Shown here one piece after another: positions 28,841-38,011 of a DNA stretch of 64,000 bases. How positions within the stretch are numbered: position 1 is the first letter of the stretch; each line of letters begins with the position of its first letter. The position numbers and the translations under genes were made by a program. The notes beneath the pieces were generated by a model, which saw nothing but the letters and a program-made list of their open reading frames with translations, searched no databases and was not told the origin of the DNA. The DNA comes from Accumulibacter sp. (lineage in GTDB: Bacteria; Pseudomonadota; Gammaproteobacteria; Burkholderiales; Rhodocyclaceae): the NCBI GenBank assembly GCA_024235695.1, contig JACKLX010000003.1, forward strand, positions 62,001 to 126,000, given 5' to 3'.

Positions 28841-29056
28841 TCACTTGACCGGGATGATCAGCTTGTCCCAGCCCGAGCCCTCGTCGTCGTCACCCTTGCG
28901 GGGACGGCTCAGGGTAGCCAGCCGGGCTTCCATTTCAGCGATCGATTGCTCGGTGAACTTGAGTCGGCGACGGTCGATTCCGCAGCGGCGTTCAGGCTGG
29001 CCAGCGGGACGTTCGATTTGTCGCTGGCGTCGGTCTGGTCCTCTTTGCGTGCGCAT
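28841..29056 (-). CDS. Small basic protein of 71 aa with conserved C-terminus
   Basis: ATG 29056 is preceded by AAGGAGCGAGCA, a good ribosome site. The product starts MRTQRGPDRRQRQIERPAGQ, has ERRCGIDRRRLKFTEQSIAEME, and ends GSGWDKLIIPVK. Arg-rich at first, then an amphipathic helix and a conserved-looking 'GWDKLxIPVK' end that I have seen in Rhodocyclales small proteins. Function unknown. The gap 29057-29334 before the Hsp70 gene has no other ORF I would defend. Confidence 0.6.
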   Translation of the reverse strand: MRTQRGPDRRQRQIERPAGQPERRCGIDRRRLKFTEQSIAEMEARLATLSRPRKGDDDEGSGWDKLIIPVK

Positions 29057-29334
29057 TGCTCGCTCCTTGTAATCGCTGGATCGGCGCCATTTGCTGCGCC
29101 CGCCGAACGGTTCCGGCCGACCTTTGTCGAGCGTTCTGATCGCGCCGTGGCGCGCTTGATCGCCCTCTGGCGAAGGTGCTCCAGCGATTGATTCATTGCC
29201 ATTATGCGGAAAACCCCCATGCAACACCAATGCAGGGAATTTATGGCAGTCGCCGGTGGCTTATGAAACACCGAAAAAACCGCCGGGAGTGGCCGTCCGG
29301 AGTCGCTCGGTGCGCACCGCCGCGCGATTTCCAC

Positions 29335-32199
29335 TCAGGTCTGTGCCGCCTTCGTCTGGTCAGCGACCAGTCGCAGTCCGGCCGGCAGGGACTCGCCGAA
29401 GGCGCGGCGCTGGTCGGCCCTGTCGAGTTCAACGACCGTCGTCAGTTGCTCGATCCAGCTGCTGCCGGCGGCGATCGCCGTCAGCCGTGCCAGCACTTGA
29501 TGGCGGCTGGCGTCCGGCAGGTCGCGTGAGCGGTCGCCGGTCAGCCGGGCGATCTGCGTCGCCGCGAAGGCCGCCGGCTCGACTTTCTTCCAGTCGACCG
29601 CCAGCAGGCCCTCCAGCCAGCGGCCGGCGACCTCGGCCGGCACCACCTGGTGGGCGCTGCCGTACAGCGACTGACGCGCGCCGATGCGGCCGAGCGCCCA
29701 CCAGCCGAGCGGTTTTTCGGCAGCCCGGCGCAGGCGCTCGAGCAGCCAGTCGCCGACTTCGACCTTACGTTCGACCGCCAGCCTTTCCAGCGAAGCGACC
29801 AGGCGCAGCATGTCGTCGTGACTGCCGCTGATCGGTGCCGGCTGGCGGTTGCGGCTCCGCACCGTTTCCGACTGCAACGGCGGCAGGACCTGGCCGAGGA
29901 GCACTTCCTGTGTTTCCGGTGAGAGGCCGCCGGCGGCGCGACGCCACAGCGTCCACCACTCGGACCAGTTCTGGCTCTCGCCAACGTACTGGATCCCTTG
30001 CTTCAGCAGCTCGCACAGTTGCTCGATGCGCCAGTCGTCGAGGGCGTCACCGAAGCCCGGCCGCAGGCAATAGCCGGTCAGATTGAGCCACAGTCGTTCG
30101 TGCTCCGGCGACCGGCGTCGACGCCGCGAACGTTGCAGCAGGGTGTCACACAGCGCGCGCAGCAGCGGCATCTCCCAGTCATCGCGCTTGCCCAGCAGAT
30201 GTTCCAGCTGTCCGCGCAGACGGCGTACGTCCTTGCCGTCGACTGCCTGCGAGCGGCCGCCAAAGATCTGCTCGATGGCTTTCACCGCCGCGGTGAAATT
30301 TGGCGGCAGGACTGCCGACGCGGCCTCCGCCGTGCTGCCGTCGCCGCGCAACTGGAATTCGAGCAACCAGCGGCGGGCAGCATCGTCGATGCTGACGCAG
30401 TGGATCTCGAGGCTGCCGACTTCGGTGATGGTGGTGATCAGCCGCACCCGCACGTCGCGTTGCGTGCCGCCCGCCAGCGCCTGCACGACCGTCGCCATCG
30501 GCGGCAGACGGACGAAGTCGTCGTCGTCGAGGACGGCGATCTCGCCCGGTTGATAGGCGGTGTCGGCGACCGAGGACGCGAGATGGAAACGCACCGGCTG
30601 ACCGAGTCGCAGGCTGAAGGTACGCTCCGGAAGGTGGATCTCGTGCGCTTCCTCACTGCCGCGCGGCAGGATGCAGATGCCGCGTCGCGGCGTGCTGCCA
30701 TCCTCGAGAACGAGAAAATAGCTGCGCGCCGAGCCGCCGCCGATGCGCCGCCCGTGTTCCTGGCGAAGCAGCGCGTATGCGACCGCCCCGCGCGCCACGG
30801 CGACGTCGGGACTGTCGTTGTGGAGCACCCGCAGGGGCTCGCCACGCCAGTCGCCGAGGGCGCCCTGCAGACGCTCGGCGAGTGCCGCGGCGCGGAAAAC
30901 GCCGCCATTGAGCAATAGCGTATCGGGTACCGGCAGCCGCTCTTCCGCGGGCGCTGCCCTGTCCTGCACGCTGCCTGGCGCCTCGGTCGGCCCGGCCAGC
31001 GCCCGCCGTGCGACCTGTGCGTGCCGCCTGAGAAAGGCGGCGATGTGACGAGTGATCGCCGGGTCGGCGGGATACGGCAGTCCGAATTCGACGATCGCCG
31101 CGCGCCGCTGTTGAACCGGCTGATCCGGCGCGACGCGCGGAAAAAAGCCGTCGACCAGCAACTGCCGGACTTCCTCGCGTTGCAGTTCGACGGTACGCGC
31201 ACCGCCGATCAGCCGCGCGCCGCTGCCGAGCAGGGTGAGCAGCACCGATTGCGGTGCGCCGGCTGCCAGCAACTGCTCCTTGGCGGCCCGGCAGCGCGCC
31301 GTCAGTTGCGAGAAGCGTGCCGCCGAGAGCTTGCCTTCGCTGGCCGGCAGGCGCGATTCGACGAGGTGGGCGAGCGCCAGATCCATGTTGTCGCCACCGA
31401 GCATCAGGTGGTCGCCGACGCCGATGCGCGTCAGTTCCGGCTCGCCGTCGGTCGCCGTCACCTGGATCAGCGTCAGGTCGGTGGTGCCGCCGCCGATGTC
31501 GCAGACCAGCAGCAGCCTAGTTGCGGCGAGCTCGTCGGCGAGTGTCTGCTGATGGCGGAACAGCCAGTCGTAGAACGCCGCCTGCGGTTCCTCGAGCAGC
31601 TGCAGCCTGGGCAGGCCGGCCTGCCGGGCGGCGGCCAGGGTCAGTGCCCGTGCACCCTCGTCGAAGGACGCCGGAACGGTCAGGATCAGCTGCTGTTGTT
31701 CGAGCGGAGCTTGCGGGAAGCGGTGCAGCCAGGCCGCGCGCAGGTGTGCCAGGTAGCTGGCGCTGGCGTCGACCGGCGACACCCTGGCGACATCGTCGGC
31801 GGCGCCCCATGGCAGGATCGCCGCCAGCCGGTCGACCGAGGCGTGCGACAGCCAGCTCTTGGCGCTGGCCACCAGCCGACCCGGAACCTGAGCGCCGAGA
31901 TCCAGCGCGAAATGGCCGCTGATTACCGTTGCGTCCCCCTGCTCGGCGCCGTCCGCCGATTCCCCAGCCGCCGCGTCAGCGTTGGTCGCGCTCCACGGCA
32001 GTTGCAGGTCGCCTGGGCTGATTTCGCCGGGCGCCGGATGGAAGCGCACCGATGGCAGCAGCGGCCGCGCGGCGACCTCGCCGGCGCCAACCAGTTGCTC
32101 GATCTCGAACAGCTCGACCTGCCGGCTGCCGGGCGCGGCGTAAGCGACGACGGTGTTGCTGGTGCCGAGATCTATGCCGACCAGGTACGGCTGTTTCAC
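29335..32199 (-). CDS. Hsp70 family protein with long C-terminal extension (DUF3731-type)
   Basis: 954 aa. Residues 1-480 form an Hsp70/actin-like ATPase: YLVGIDLGTSNTVVAYA, SAKSWLSH, ILTVPASFDEGARALT, LEEPQAAFYDWLF, VCDIGGGTTDLTLIQ, GGDNMDLALAHLV and LLLNGGVFRA. About 300 more residues from EQIFGGRSQAVDG onwards carry the helical DUF3731-like region (LWLNLTGYCLRPGFGDAL; WWALGRIGARQSLYG). It lacks a DnaK-type substrate lid. The start is GTG overlapping the upstream Hsp70 stop (GTGA, 32196-32199). Role presumably as a specialised chaperone with its neighbour; client unknown. Confidence 0.92.
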   Translation of the reverse strand: MKQPYLVGIDLGTSNTVVAYAAPGSRQVELFEIEQLVGAGEVAARPLLPSVRFHPAPGEISPGDLQLPWSATNADAAAGESADGAEQGDATVISGHFALDLGAQVPGRLVASAKSWLSHASVDRLAAILPWGAADDVARVSPVDASASYLAHLRAAWLHRFPQAPLEQQQLILTVPASFDEGARALTLAAARQAGLPRLQLLEEPQAAFYDWLFRHQQTLADELAATRLLLVCDIGGGTTDLTLIQVTATDGEPELTRIGVGDHLMLGGDNMDLALAHLVESRLPASEGKLSAARFSQLTARCRAAKEQLLAAGAPQSVLLTLLGSGARLIGGARTVELQREEVRQLLVDGFFPRVAPDQPVQQRRAAIVEFGLPYPADPAITRHIAAFLRRHAQVARRALAGPTEAPGSVQDRAAPAEERLPVPDTLLLNGGVFRAAALAERLQGALGDWRGEPLRVLHNDSPDVAVARGAVAYALLRQEHGRRIGGGSARSYFLVLEDGSTPRRGICILPRGSEEAHEIHLPERTFSLRLGQPVRFHLASSVADTAYQPGEIAVLDDDDFVRLPPMATVVQALAGGTQRDVRVRLITTITEVGSLEIHCVSIDDAARRWLLEFQLRGDGSTAEAASAVLPPNFTAAVKAIEQIFGGRSQAVDGKDVRRLRGQLEHLLGKRDDWEMPLLRALCDTLLQRSRRRRRSPEHERLWLNLTGYCLRPGFGDALDDWRIEQLCELLKQGIQYVGESQNWSEWWTLWRRAAGGLSPETQEVLLGQVLPPLQSETVRSRNRQPAPISGSHDDMLRLVASLERLAVERKVEVGDWLLERLRRAAEKPLGWWALGRIGARQSLYGSAHQVVPAEVAGRWLEGLLAVDWKKVEPAAFAATQIARLTGDRSRDLPDASRHQVLARLTAIAAGSSWIEQLTTVVELDRADQRRAFGESLPAGLRLVADQTKAAQT

Positions 32200-34052
32200 G
32201 CCGCTCGGTCCGCCGCGTTGCCGCGGGCGTCGAATTCGACCTTCCAGCGCTCGGGACCGTCATGTGGCAGCGCCTCGAGTTCGAGCGTGCCAGCCTCGGT
32301 GACGCGCGCGTGCAGTCGCACGCGCACCACCTCGCCGGCGGCGCGGCCTTCGGCGGGCAGCGTCGTCTGGATTTCGTCGAGTTCCTGCAGTTCGTCGGGC
32401 GGCCAGTCGTCAAGCAGTGTGCCGACCTGGTCGTGGCGGCGAACCGACGAGCCGAAGAAGCGAAAACGCACCTGTTCGCCGACCACCAGCCCGAATTCCT
32501 GTGCCGGCAGGGCAGCGTCGCTGCCTTCCTCCATGCCGAACGGTGCCAGGCACAGCGCCTGCACCGGCGGCTGCATGCCGGGGACGGCAGGCATCACCGA
32601 TTCGATCGCCACGTAATACGAGCGCGCCGTGCCGCCACGGATGCGCACGCCCTGGCCACGACGCACGTAAGCGTAATAGGCGCCGCCGCGGGCGACCGCC
32701 AGATCGAGGTCTGCCCCTTCGAGGCGGCGTGCGGCCGGCGCCCCTTCGGCGGCCAGCCACGAGTTGATCGTCGCCAGCGTCCGCTCGGCAAGCAACTCGG
32801 ACTTGAAGACGCCGCCGTTGAACAGCACCGCCGTTGGATGCAGGAAGGTGGCGCCGTCCGGGCGGGCACCGCTGAAGCCCTCGAGGTCGGCGGTGGCCGC
32901 CACCTGGCGGGCCAGGAACGCGGCCAGATGACGCGTCACCGCGGCGTCCTGGGCGTAGGGCAGGCCAAGCTGCGTCAGACCGGCGCGGCCGCGACCCTGC
33001 GGCCGGTCGGCGATCGCCGCCGGCGGGAAAAACCCCTCGAGCAGCGTCCGCGTCAGTTCGTCACGCGTCAGTTCGCTGCGCAGCGAACCGCCGATCAGCC
33101 GGGCGCCGCGGCTGGCGATCAGCAGCGGCACGTCGCTGACCTCCGGCTCGTTGAGCAGCGTTTCCTTGGCGGCGCGGCACGAATGCGTCAGCGCCCGCAG
33201 TTGCCACTGTTCGACCTTGATGCCCTGCGCGCCGAGTTTGCTGGCGACGGCGAAGGCCAACGCCAGGTCCATGTTGTCGCCACCGAGCAGGATGTGCTCG
33301 CCAACCGCCACCCGGTGCAGTTCGAGGACGCCGTCGCGTTCGAGGACGGCGATCAGCGAGAAATCGCTGGTGCCGCCGCCGACGTCGACGACCAGGATGA
33401 TCTCGCCCGGCTGCACCTGCTTGCGCCAACCGCCAGCGCTTTTCTGAATCCAGCTGTACAGCGCCGCCTGCGGCTCCTCGAGCAGGATCATCTGCTCGCA
33501 GCCGGCACTGCGCGCGGCTTCGGCGGTCAGTTCGCGGGCTGCCGGGTCGAAGGAAGCGGGAATGGTGACGACGATCTCCTGATCGACGAAGGGTGCGTCG
33601 GGATGGGCGTGATCCCAGGCATTACGCAAGTGCGACAGATAGCGCAGCGAGGCCTCGAGTGGCGACAAGCGCGCAACTTCCGGCGGCGCGTCGCTCGGCA
33701 GGATCGCCGCGCGTCGGTCTACGCCGGCGTGGCAAAGCCAGCTCTTGGCGCTGGCGACCAGCCGGATCGGCGTTGCCGCGCCAAGCCTGCGCGCCATCTC
33801 GCCGACCGCGTAGTCCTGCTCGGCGGTCCACGGCAGGTTCAGGTCGCCGGCCGCCAGTTCGCTGGCGTGCGGCAGGTAGATGAACGACGGCAGCAGGCCG
33901 AGCGCTTCGACGGACGCCGGCGCGGTCAGTTGCGGGATCGGCAGCACGCCCTGCGCGACCTGCTCACCATCGCTGCCGCCGATGTCGACCCAGGATAGCG
34001 CGCAATGGGTGGTTCCGAGGTCGATGCCGATCGCGAAGCGGGCCTCACTCAT
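32196..34052 (-). CDS. Hsp70 family protein (short form)
   Basis: 618 aa. ATPase motifs FAIGIDLGTTHCALSWVD, SAKSWLCHAGVDRRAAILP, VTIPASFDPAARELTAEAA, LLEEPQAALYSWIQ, LVVDVGGGTSDFSLIAVLE, GGDNMDLALAFAVASKLG and VLFNGGVFKSELLAER. The two Hsp70s share this order and several unusual motifs (SAKSWL, GGDNMDLALA), so they are paralogues of a non-DnaK clade. A beta-rich tail replaces the canonical lid. ATG 34052 overlaps the DUF2760 stop (ATGA), and its own stop overlaps the next Hsp70. Confidence 0.93.
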   Translation of the reverse strand: MSEARFAIGIDLGTTHCALSWVDIGGSDGEQVAQGVLPIPQLTAPASVEALGLLPSFIYLPHASELAAGDLNLPWTAEQDYAVGEMARRLGAATPIRLVASAKSWLCHAGVDRRAAILPSDAPPEVARLSPLEASLRYLSHLRNAWDHAHPDAPFVDQEIVVTIPASFDPAARELTAEAARSAGCEQMILLEEPQAALYSWIQKSAGGWRKQVQPGEIILVVDVGGGTSDFSLIAVLERDGVLELHRVAVGEHILLGGDNMDLALAFAVASKLGAQGIKVEQWQLRALTHSCRAAKETLLNEPEVSDVPLLIASRGARLIGGSLRSELTRDELTRTLLEGFFPPAAIADRPQGRGRAGLTQLGLPYAQDAAVTRHLAAFLARQVAATADLEGFSGARPDGATFLHPTAVLFNGGVFKSELLAERTLATINSWLAAEGAPAARRLEGADLDLAVARGGAYYAYVRRGQGVRIRGGTARSYYVAIESVMPAVPGMQPPVQALCLAPFGMEEGSDAALPAQEFGLVVGEQVRFRFFGSSVRRHDQVGTLLDDWPPDELQELDEIQTTLPAEGRAAGEVVRVRLHARVTEAGTLELEALPHDGPERWKVEFDARGNAADRAA

Positions 34053-34606
34053 AGCTCCACCTCCGCCGGTGCGACAATGTGCAGATCGTGGCTGCCGGCG
34101 AGCTTCGGCAGCCGCAGTTCGACCACCCGCCAGCCGCGGTGCGTGACGCAGCCGGTGAACGGCGGCTGGCCGACGACGTTGCCGGTCACGCGGATCGCCG
34201 TGGCGTCGAAACCCTCCGGCAGGGTCACCGAACTGCCCTCGGCTTCGTCGCGGATCGGGCCGATGGTGAAGTTGTCGCTGAGCACCTTGCGGCAACCCTC
34301 ATGGACCAGGCGGGCCGCCGCGCCGACGTCGGCGTCGGCATAGGCGGCGACGTTCTCCTGGATGAAATCGACGAAGCGTGCTTCGCGCTGCAGCAGGCCG
34401 AGCAGTTGCAGCGCGCCGTCGGGGGCCGCTTCCCGGAGTGCCGGTGCGGCGCTTGCCGGCGGCACTGGCGGTGATCCTTCACGCAGCTGGGCGGTGTCAC
34501 GCAGGGCGCGCACCTTGCCGGCGAAGTCGGCGTTGCCGAGGATTCGGAAAAAGCTTCCGCAGGCGATGGCGATCCTGCTGAAAAACGATGGCTTGTCTGG
34601 TTTCAT
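34049..34606 (-). CDS. DUF2760 domain-containing protein
   Basis: 185 aa. MKPDKPSFFSRIAIACGSFF, then a Pro/Ala linker, ALQLLGLLQREARFVDFIQE, EGCRKVLSDNFTIGPIRDEA, GFDATAIRVTGNVVGQPPF and GCVTHRGWRVVELRLP. DUF2760 proteins are found with these two Hsp70s in many proteobacteria, and the short helical protein may be a co-chaperone or client adaptor (inference). Coupled at both ends by ATGA overlaps. Confidence 0.92.
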   Translation of the reverse strand: MKPDKPSFFSRIAIACGSFFRILGNADFAGKVRALRDTAQLREGSPPVPPASAAPALREAAPDGALQLLGLLQREARFVDFIQENVAAYADADVGAAARLVHEGCRKVLSDNFTIGPIRDEAEGSSVTLPEGFDATAIRVTGNVVGQPPFTGCVTHRGWRVVELRLPKLAGSHDLHIVAPAEVEL

Positions 34607-34758
34607 GAAATGATCCTGGTGTTGGCCGCCGCGGCGGCTGGCTGAGGTGCTTCGAGAACCGGTGGCGGCAGCGCCAGATTTGGCGGCTGCGCCGTGCCCG
34701 GCCGCTTCGAAGAGGGGTCCAGCGGGGGAATTCGTTCGGGCTTGCGCATGGTCGTCAT
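34603..34758 (-). CDS. Possible 51-aa Pro-rich leader gene of the Hsp70 operon
   Basis: ATG 34758 (or 34749) to TGA 34603 gives MTTMRKPERIPPLDPSSKRP and ends ANTRIIS. Its stop overlaps the DUF2760 start (ATGA), the same coupling used by the other genes in this operon. Pro and Ala rich, likely disordered; no family recognised. No clear ribosome site is seen. The rest of the gap up to 34977 contains only a TATATT hexamer (34849-34854, minus) as a possible -10. Confidence 0.45.
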   Translation of the reverse strand: MTTMRKPERIPPLDPSSKRPGTAQPPNLALPPPVLEAPQPAAAAANTRIIS

Positions 34759-34977
34759 GGCGGCAGCGATAGGCGACGCCGATCGGTACGCGCGATCACG
34801 GCGGCCAGCGCCGCGCCGCGCTCTCCGAAGACGTCTTTGTTGCGCCGCAATATAAACCATTCTGACGATTTCGGGTAGAGGGGCGCGCGGCGAGACCGCT
34901 GCCCGTGCGCATGGCCGCGATCGCCGACTCACGCCTGGGCGGCGCTTGCGGCCTTACGAGCGGCGCTTCGTTGCGGC

Positions 34978-36282
34978 TCATTTTTTCGGAAACGTCAGCC
35001 TGTGCGTCTTTTCGATCCGGTCGCGCCATTCGTCGGCAAGGCGCGCCTCGGCAGCAAACTGCGGCCAGCGCCTGACGGCCGCCTGCACTTCCCCGATGAT
35101 CGCCGCGGCACGACCCGACTTCATCAGGGCGGTCTTCGCGCAGGCGTCGAAATCCTGCTGCGTAAAGCGATCGCGTTTCGCGTTCAGCGTCATTTGATGC
35201 GAGGCCGTCCAGCTGCCGGACGGGTTGTAGCTGTAGGTCACGTCAAAGGCCGGCGCGAGCGACCACTCGCCCTGCTTGTTCATCAGGAAGGCGACGTTCT
35301 TGACGTGGTCGTCCTGATTGCGCGCGACGATGTTGAAAACCATCCGCCGGAACTGCTCTTCGACCGCCGCCATCGGCAGCTGCAACTGGCGGATGGTCTG
35401 CAATGCCTGTTCGTAGGCGTAGGCGCCGGCCTGGTTGAAATCGAAATGCGCCAGCGCACACAAGGACTGCATGTGAAGCTTTTCCCCACCTGGCAAGCGA
35501 TCGAAGCGGCGGCTCATGAAGTGCCGCCGTCCGTTCTCCTCGAGCAGCCGGCAGGCACTCATGGTGATGCCCGCCGCCTGCGCCATCAAGTGATAGGCGT
35601 ACTCGATGGTGCCGTATCCCTGCGGATCTTCCAGCTCCTTGTCCTTGTTGCCCGACACGCCGTCGAACTTCAGCAGCCAGTATTCGAAACCCTCGCCGGC
35701 CGCGACCTGTCCGGAGCGGACTTCGTTGGTGGCCGGGTTCCAGGCGATCACCGCCTTCGCCCGGGCGCCGCCGGCGGAAGTGCCAACGCTCAGGATGTCG
35801 CGCAGCGCCTTGCCCCTGTCGGCCTCATGAAAATGCCCCTGGAGATTGTCCTGATGGGTCAAAACCTCTCCGGCCAAACGCACCAGCGCGTCGATTTCGA
35901 TCTTCGTCGTGGTGCGCGCGCCCGGCCCAAGGACCGGCGCAAATTCCAGCGCACCCATGCCGCGCCGGCCGGTGTAGCAGAGGCGCTCGACGGCATTGAA
36001 GTCTTCCGGCCTGCGGCCCTGGGTGGCCAGCCAGGCATCGATCAGGGCGTTGCCGAAGCGGTCGGGCAAGGAATCCGCCAGCAGCCCCGGCAGACCGTGG
36101 AAGGTTTCGCGCGGCAGTGCCGGGAACTCATACACCCGATCGCTCAAGGGCATGGTCAGCGGCGAAATCTCGATGCCGCTACGCGCGAACTCCGGGTCGT
36201 ACTGAAACGCTGCCACGTCTCGTCCTTCCACGAGCGAGACGGCACCGATCGTCCGGCCCCAGAGCTGAACCCTGGCGATCAT
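34978..36282 (-). CDS. hipA: HipA family serine/threonine kinase toxin
   Basis: 434 aa, full length. N-terminal domain MIARVQLWGRTIGAVSLVEG to GLPGLLADSLPDRFGN; glycine-rich loop SVGTSAGGARAKAVIAWN; KFDGVSG; catalytic loop NIVARNQDDHVKNVAFLMN; and metal-binding LAPAFDVTYSYNPSG. In E. coli HipA phosphorylates glutamyl-tRNA synthetase and induces persistence. ATG 36282 overlaps the antitoxin stop (ATGA). Antitoxin first, toxin second is the normal order. Confidence 0.95.
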   Translation of the reverse strand: MIARVQLWGRTIGAVSLVEGRDVAAFQYDPEFARSGIEISPLTMPLSDRVYEFPALPRETFHGLPGLLADSLPDRFGNALIDAWLATQGRRPEDFNAVERLCYTGRRGMGALEFAPVLGPGARTTTKIEIDALVRLAGEVLTHQDNLQGHFHEADRGKALRDILSVGTSAGGARAKAVIAWNPATNEVRSGQVAAGEGFEYWLLKFDGVSGNKDKELEDPQGYGTIEYAYHLMAQAAGITMSACRLLEENGRRHFMSRRFDRLPGGEKLHMQSLCALAHFDFNQAGAYAYEQALQTIRQLQLPMAAVEEQFRRMVFNIVARNQDDHVKNVAFLMNKQGEWSLAPAFDVTYSYNPSGSWTASHQMTLNAKRDRFTQQDFDACAKTALMKSGRAAAIIGEVQAAVRRWPQFAAEARLADEWRDRIEKTHRLTFPKK

Positions 36283-36632
36283 TTTGGCTCACCCCATGTC
36301 CACTTCTCTTTTTCGTCCGCAGCCGCTTTCCTGCCGGTCGCCCGCTGGCGCTTGCGGCCTTGCTGCTTTAGCTGTGCCATCGGTCCGGGTACGGCCTCCG
36401 GCAGGAGGAACTCGAAACGCTCGAGCAGACCGAGCGCCCGGCAAACCCGCAGGAAACCGGAGAGCCGCGTCGCCACCTCGCCGGATTCCAGGCGCTCGAC
36501 CGTTCGCTTGGCCACTCCCGCCTGCTCCGCCAGGGCGGCCTGGGTGAGGTTGCGCTCGATCCGGGCAGCCGCCAGACGCCCTCCCAATTCCTCGAGAAGG
36601 ATCTGATCGGTCAAGTTCGGAGAGATTTTCAC
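36279..36632 (-). CDS. hipB: HipB-like XRE family antitoxin
   Basis: 117 aa from GTG 36632. Helix-turn-helix: GGRLAAARIERNLTQAALAE and QAGVAKRTVERLESGEVATR. The C-terminal tail is basic (KQQGRKRQRATGRKAAADEK). An upstream in-frame ATG exists at 36683 but lies before a TATAAT -10 element, so transcription would start downstream of it; the GTG start is preferred. The protein should neutralise HipA and repress its own operon by binding the CTATA-N8-TATAG palindrome over the -10. Confidence 0.9.
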   Translation of the reverse strand: MKISPNLTDQILLEELGGRLAAARIERNLTQAALAEQAGVAKRTVERLESGEVATRLSGFLRVCRALGLLERFEFLLPEAVPGPMAQLKQQGRKRQRATGRKAAADEKEKWTWGEPK

Positions 36633-36640
36633 AAGACGCC

Positions 36641-36658
36641 CTATATGGCGAATTATAG
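36641..36658 (-). promoter_or_regulatory. hipBA promoter -10 and overlapping palindromic operator
   Basis: Minus-strand TATAAT at 36652-36657 lies 19 bp upstream of the GTG start. It is overlapped by CTATA (36641-36645), 8 nt, TATAG (36654-36658). The E. coli HipB operator has the same geometry, 5-bp arms separated by 8. The -35 is weak. The gap 36684-36979 upstream shows nothing recognisable. Confidence 0.65.
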
Positions 36659-36979
36659 CCAATTGAATCCGGTTGTTCGCCACGAATGGCGATTTACTTC
36701 AGTTCCTCATTCCTGGCGAAAAGACCGTCGTTTCGTCCGTTGGTTCGCTTCTTGCGGCGACCTGCTGGCTCGGGAAACAAGGGGCGACGTCGTCTCGTGT
36801 GGAAGCGGACCGTGCTCGCGGGTTTTCGCCGAGTTGCTCGGCAGCACCAAACCGCTCAATGGCCTGGGCTGCCTGTCGTTTTTCTCGGCCAGCGGGCGAG
36901 GCCTTCCGACGGCGAGGACTCCAACGTCCATGGCGGTGGCCGCTTCCATGGCGTCCTGCCGCATGCTGCCGTTCAGCGT

Positions 36980-38011
36980 TCAGAATTTCGCCAGCCGCTC
37001 GAAGAACCAGAACGATGCCACGATACCGATCGCATAGGGTGCGGCCGGCCGGGCGTAGGGCGCCAACGACACCGCCAGCTTGATCCGCCTGGCCAGCGCA
37101 AGAACCACCAGCACGACGGCAATGAACGCCAGTTGGCCGACTTCGACACCGACGTTGAAGGCGGCGAGCGCCAGCGGAATATCGCCACGCGGCAAGCCGA
37201 TGCCGGCCAGCGCGCTGGCGAACCCCAGGCCGTGCAGCAGGCCGAAACAAAACGCCACCAGCCATGGCCAGCGCGATGTCAGGCTCGTTTCGCCGCGCTG
37301 CAGGCGGACGATCTCGCAGGCCAGCAGCATGATCGAGAGCGCGATACTGGCCTCGACCGGCGGGCCAGGGATCTGCAGCACGCCGAGCGTCGCCAGCGCC
37401 AGGGTGATCGAGTGAGCGAGCGTGAAGGCGGTGACCGTCCACAGCAGAGTCCGGGTGTTGCGGACGATGAGGATCAGTGCCAGGACAAACAGCAGATGGT
37501 CGTAGCCGAGCAGGATATGGTCGAAGCCGTGTCGCAGGTAAGCGCCGCTGACCGCCAGCCAGCCGCGCTCGGCGGCGATTTCCAGCCACGGCTGCGACGG
37601 ATGAACGAGCGTCGTCGAGGACGCGCCGTCGCGCATTTGCACCCGCACCAGCACATCGGTGATGGTCGCCTGCAGCCCGACGAGATCAATACGGGTGCCG
37701 GCGAGTCCGCCCGGCCGTTCGATGACACGACGCTCGAGCAGGGAGTCGGGAAGTTCTCGCAGGGCGGGTTCGGTGAGATTGCGCGTTCCCGCCGCGAACT
37801 GCACGGCGACCGGCAAGCGCATTCCCGAGAGCACCGGCGTGCGCCACAAGACGTCGTAGCGGCCCGGCGCGGTTTCGCTGATTTCCAGATACGCCGGCCG
37901 GGTCTCGTGCGCCCAGGCCGCCGACAGCGGCAGCACGAGCAGCACCAGCATGCTCAGCACGCTCCGCAGGCAGCGCGGCAACAGCGCCAAGCGCCGCCGC
38001 TGGCGGCTCAT
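36980..38011 (-). CDS. HupE/UreJ family membrane protein
   Basis: 343 aa. A signal peptide or first helix (SVLSMLVLLVLPLSAAWAHE) leads to a periplasmic beta region, then six membrane helices with the family motif GFDHILLGYDHLLFVLALIL, FTLAHSITLALATLGV, EASIALSIMLLACEIV, FCFGLLHGLGFASALAG and a final ALARRIKLAVSLAP loop and helix. HupE proteins are linked to nickel/cobalt or hydrogenase maturation, but this two-domain subgroup, next to DUF3604 and PpiC, probably has another role. The ATG overlaps the upstream isomerase stop (ATGA). Confidence 0.9.
   Translation of the reverse strand: MSRQRRRLALLPRCLRSVLSMLVLLVLPLSAAWAHETRPAYLEISETAPGRYDVLWRTPVLSGMRLPVAVQFAAGTRNLTEPALRELPDSLLERRVIERPGGLAGTRIDLVGLQATITDVLVRVQMRDGASSTTLVHPSQPWLEIAAERGWLAVSGAYLRHGFDHILLGYDHLLFVLALILIVRNTRTLLWTVTAFTLAHSITLALATLGVLQIPGPPVEASIALSIMLLACEIVRLQRGETSLTSRWPWLVAFCFGLLHGLGFASALAGIGLPRGDIPLALAAFNVGVEVGQLAFIAVVLVVLALARRIKLAVSLAPYARPAAPYAIGIVASFWFFERLAKF

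Noticed and set aside
28909-29334. 141-codon minus-strand ORF (contains MAMNQSLEHLRQRAIKRA) overlapping the 71-aa gene
   Set aside because: It lies in a different frame across the better supported 71-aa gene, which has its own ribosome site, and has no recognised family.
32052-33998. 648-codon plus-strand open frame opposite the short Hsp70 gene
   Set aside because: Arg/Gln/Ala-rich shadow with no motif; the minus strand encodes an unmistakable Hsp70.
36707-36964. 85-codon minus-strand ORF between hipB and the HupE gene
   Set aside because: No ribosome site, no family resemblance, and composition like random GC-rich frames.
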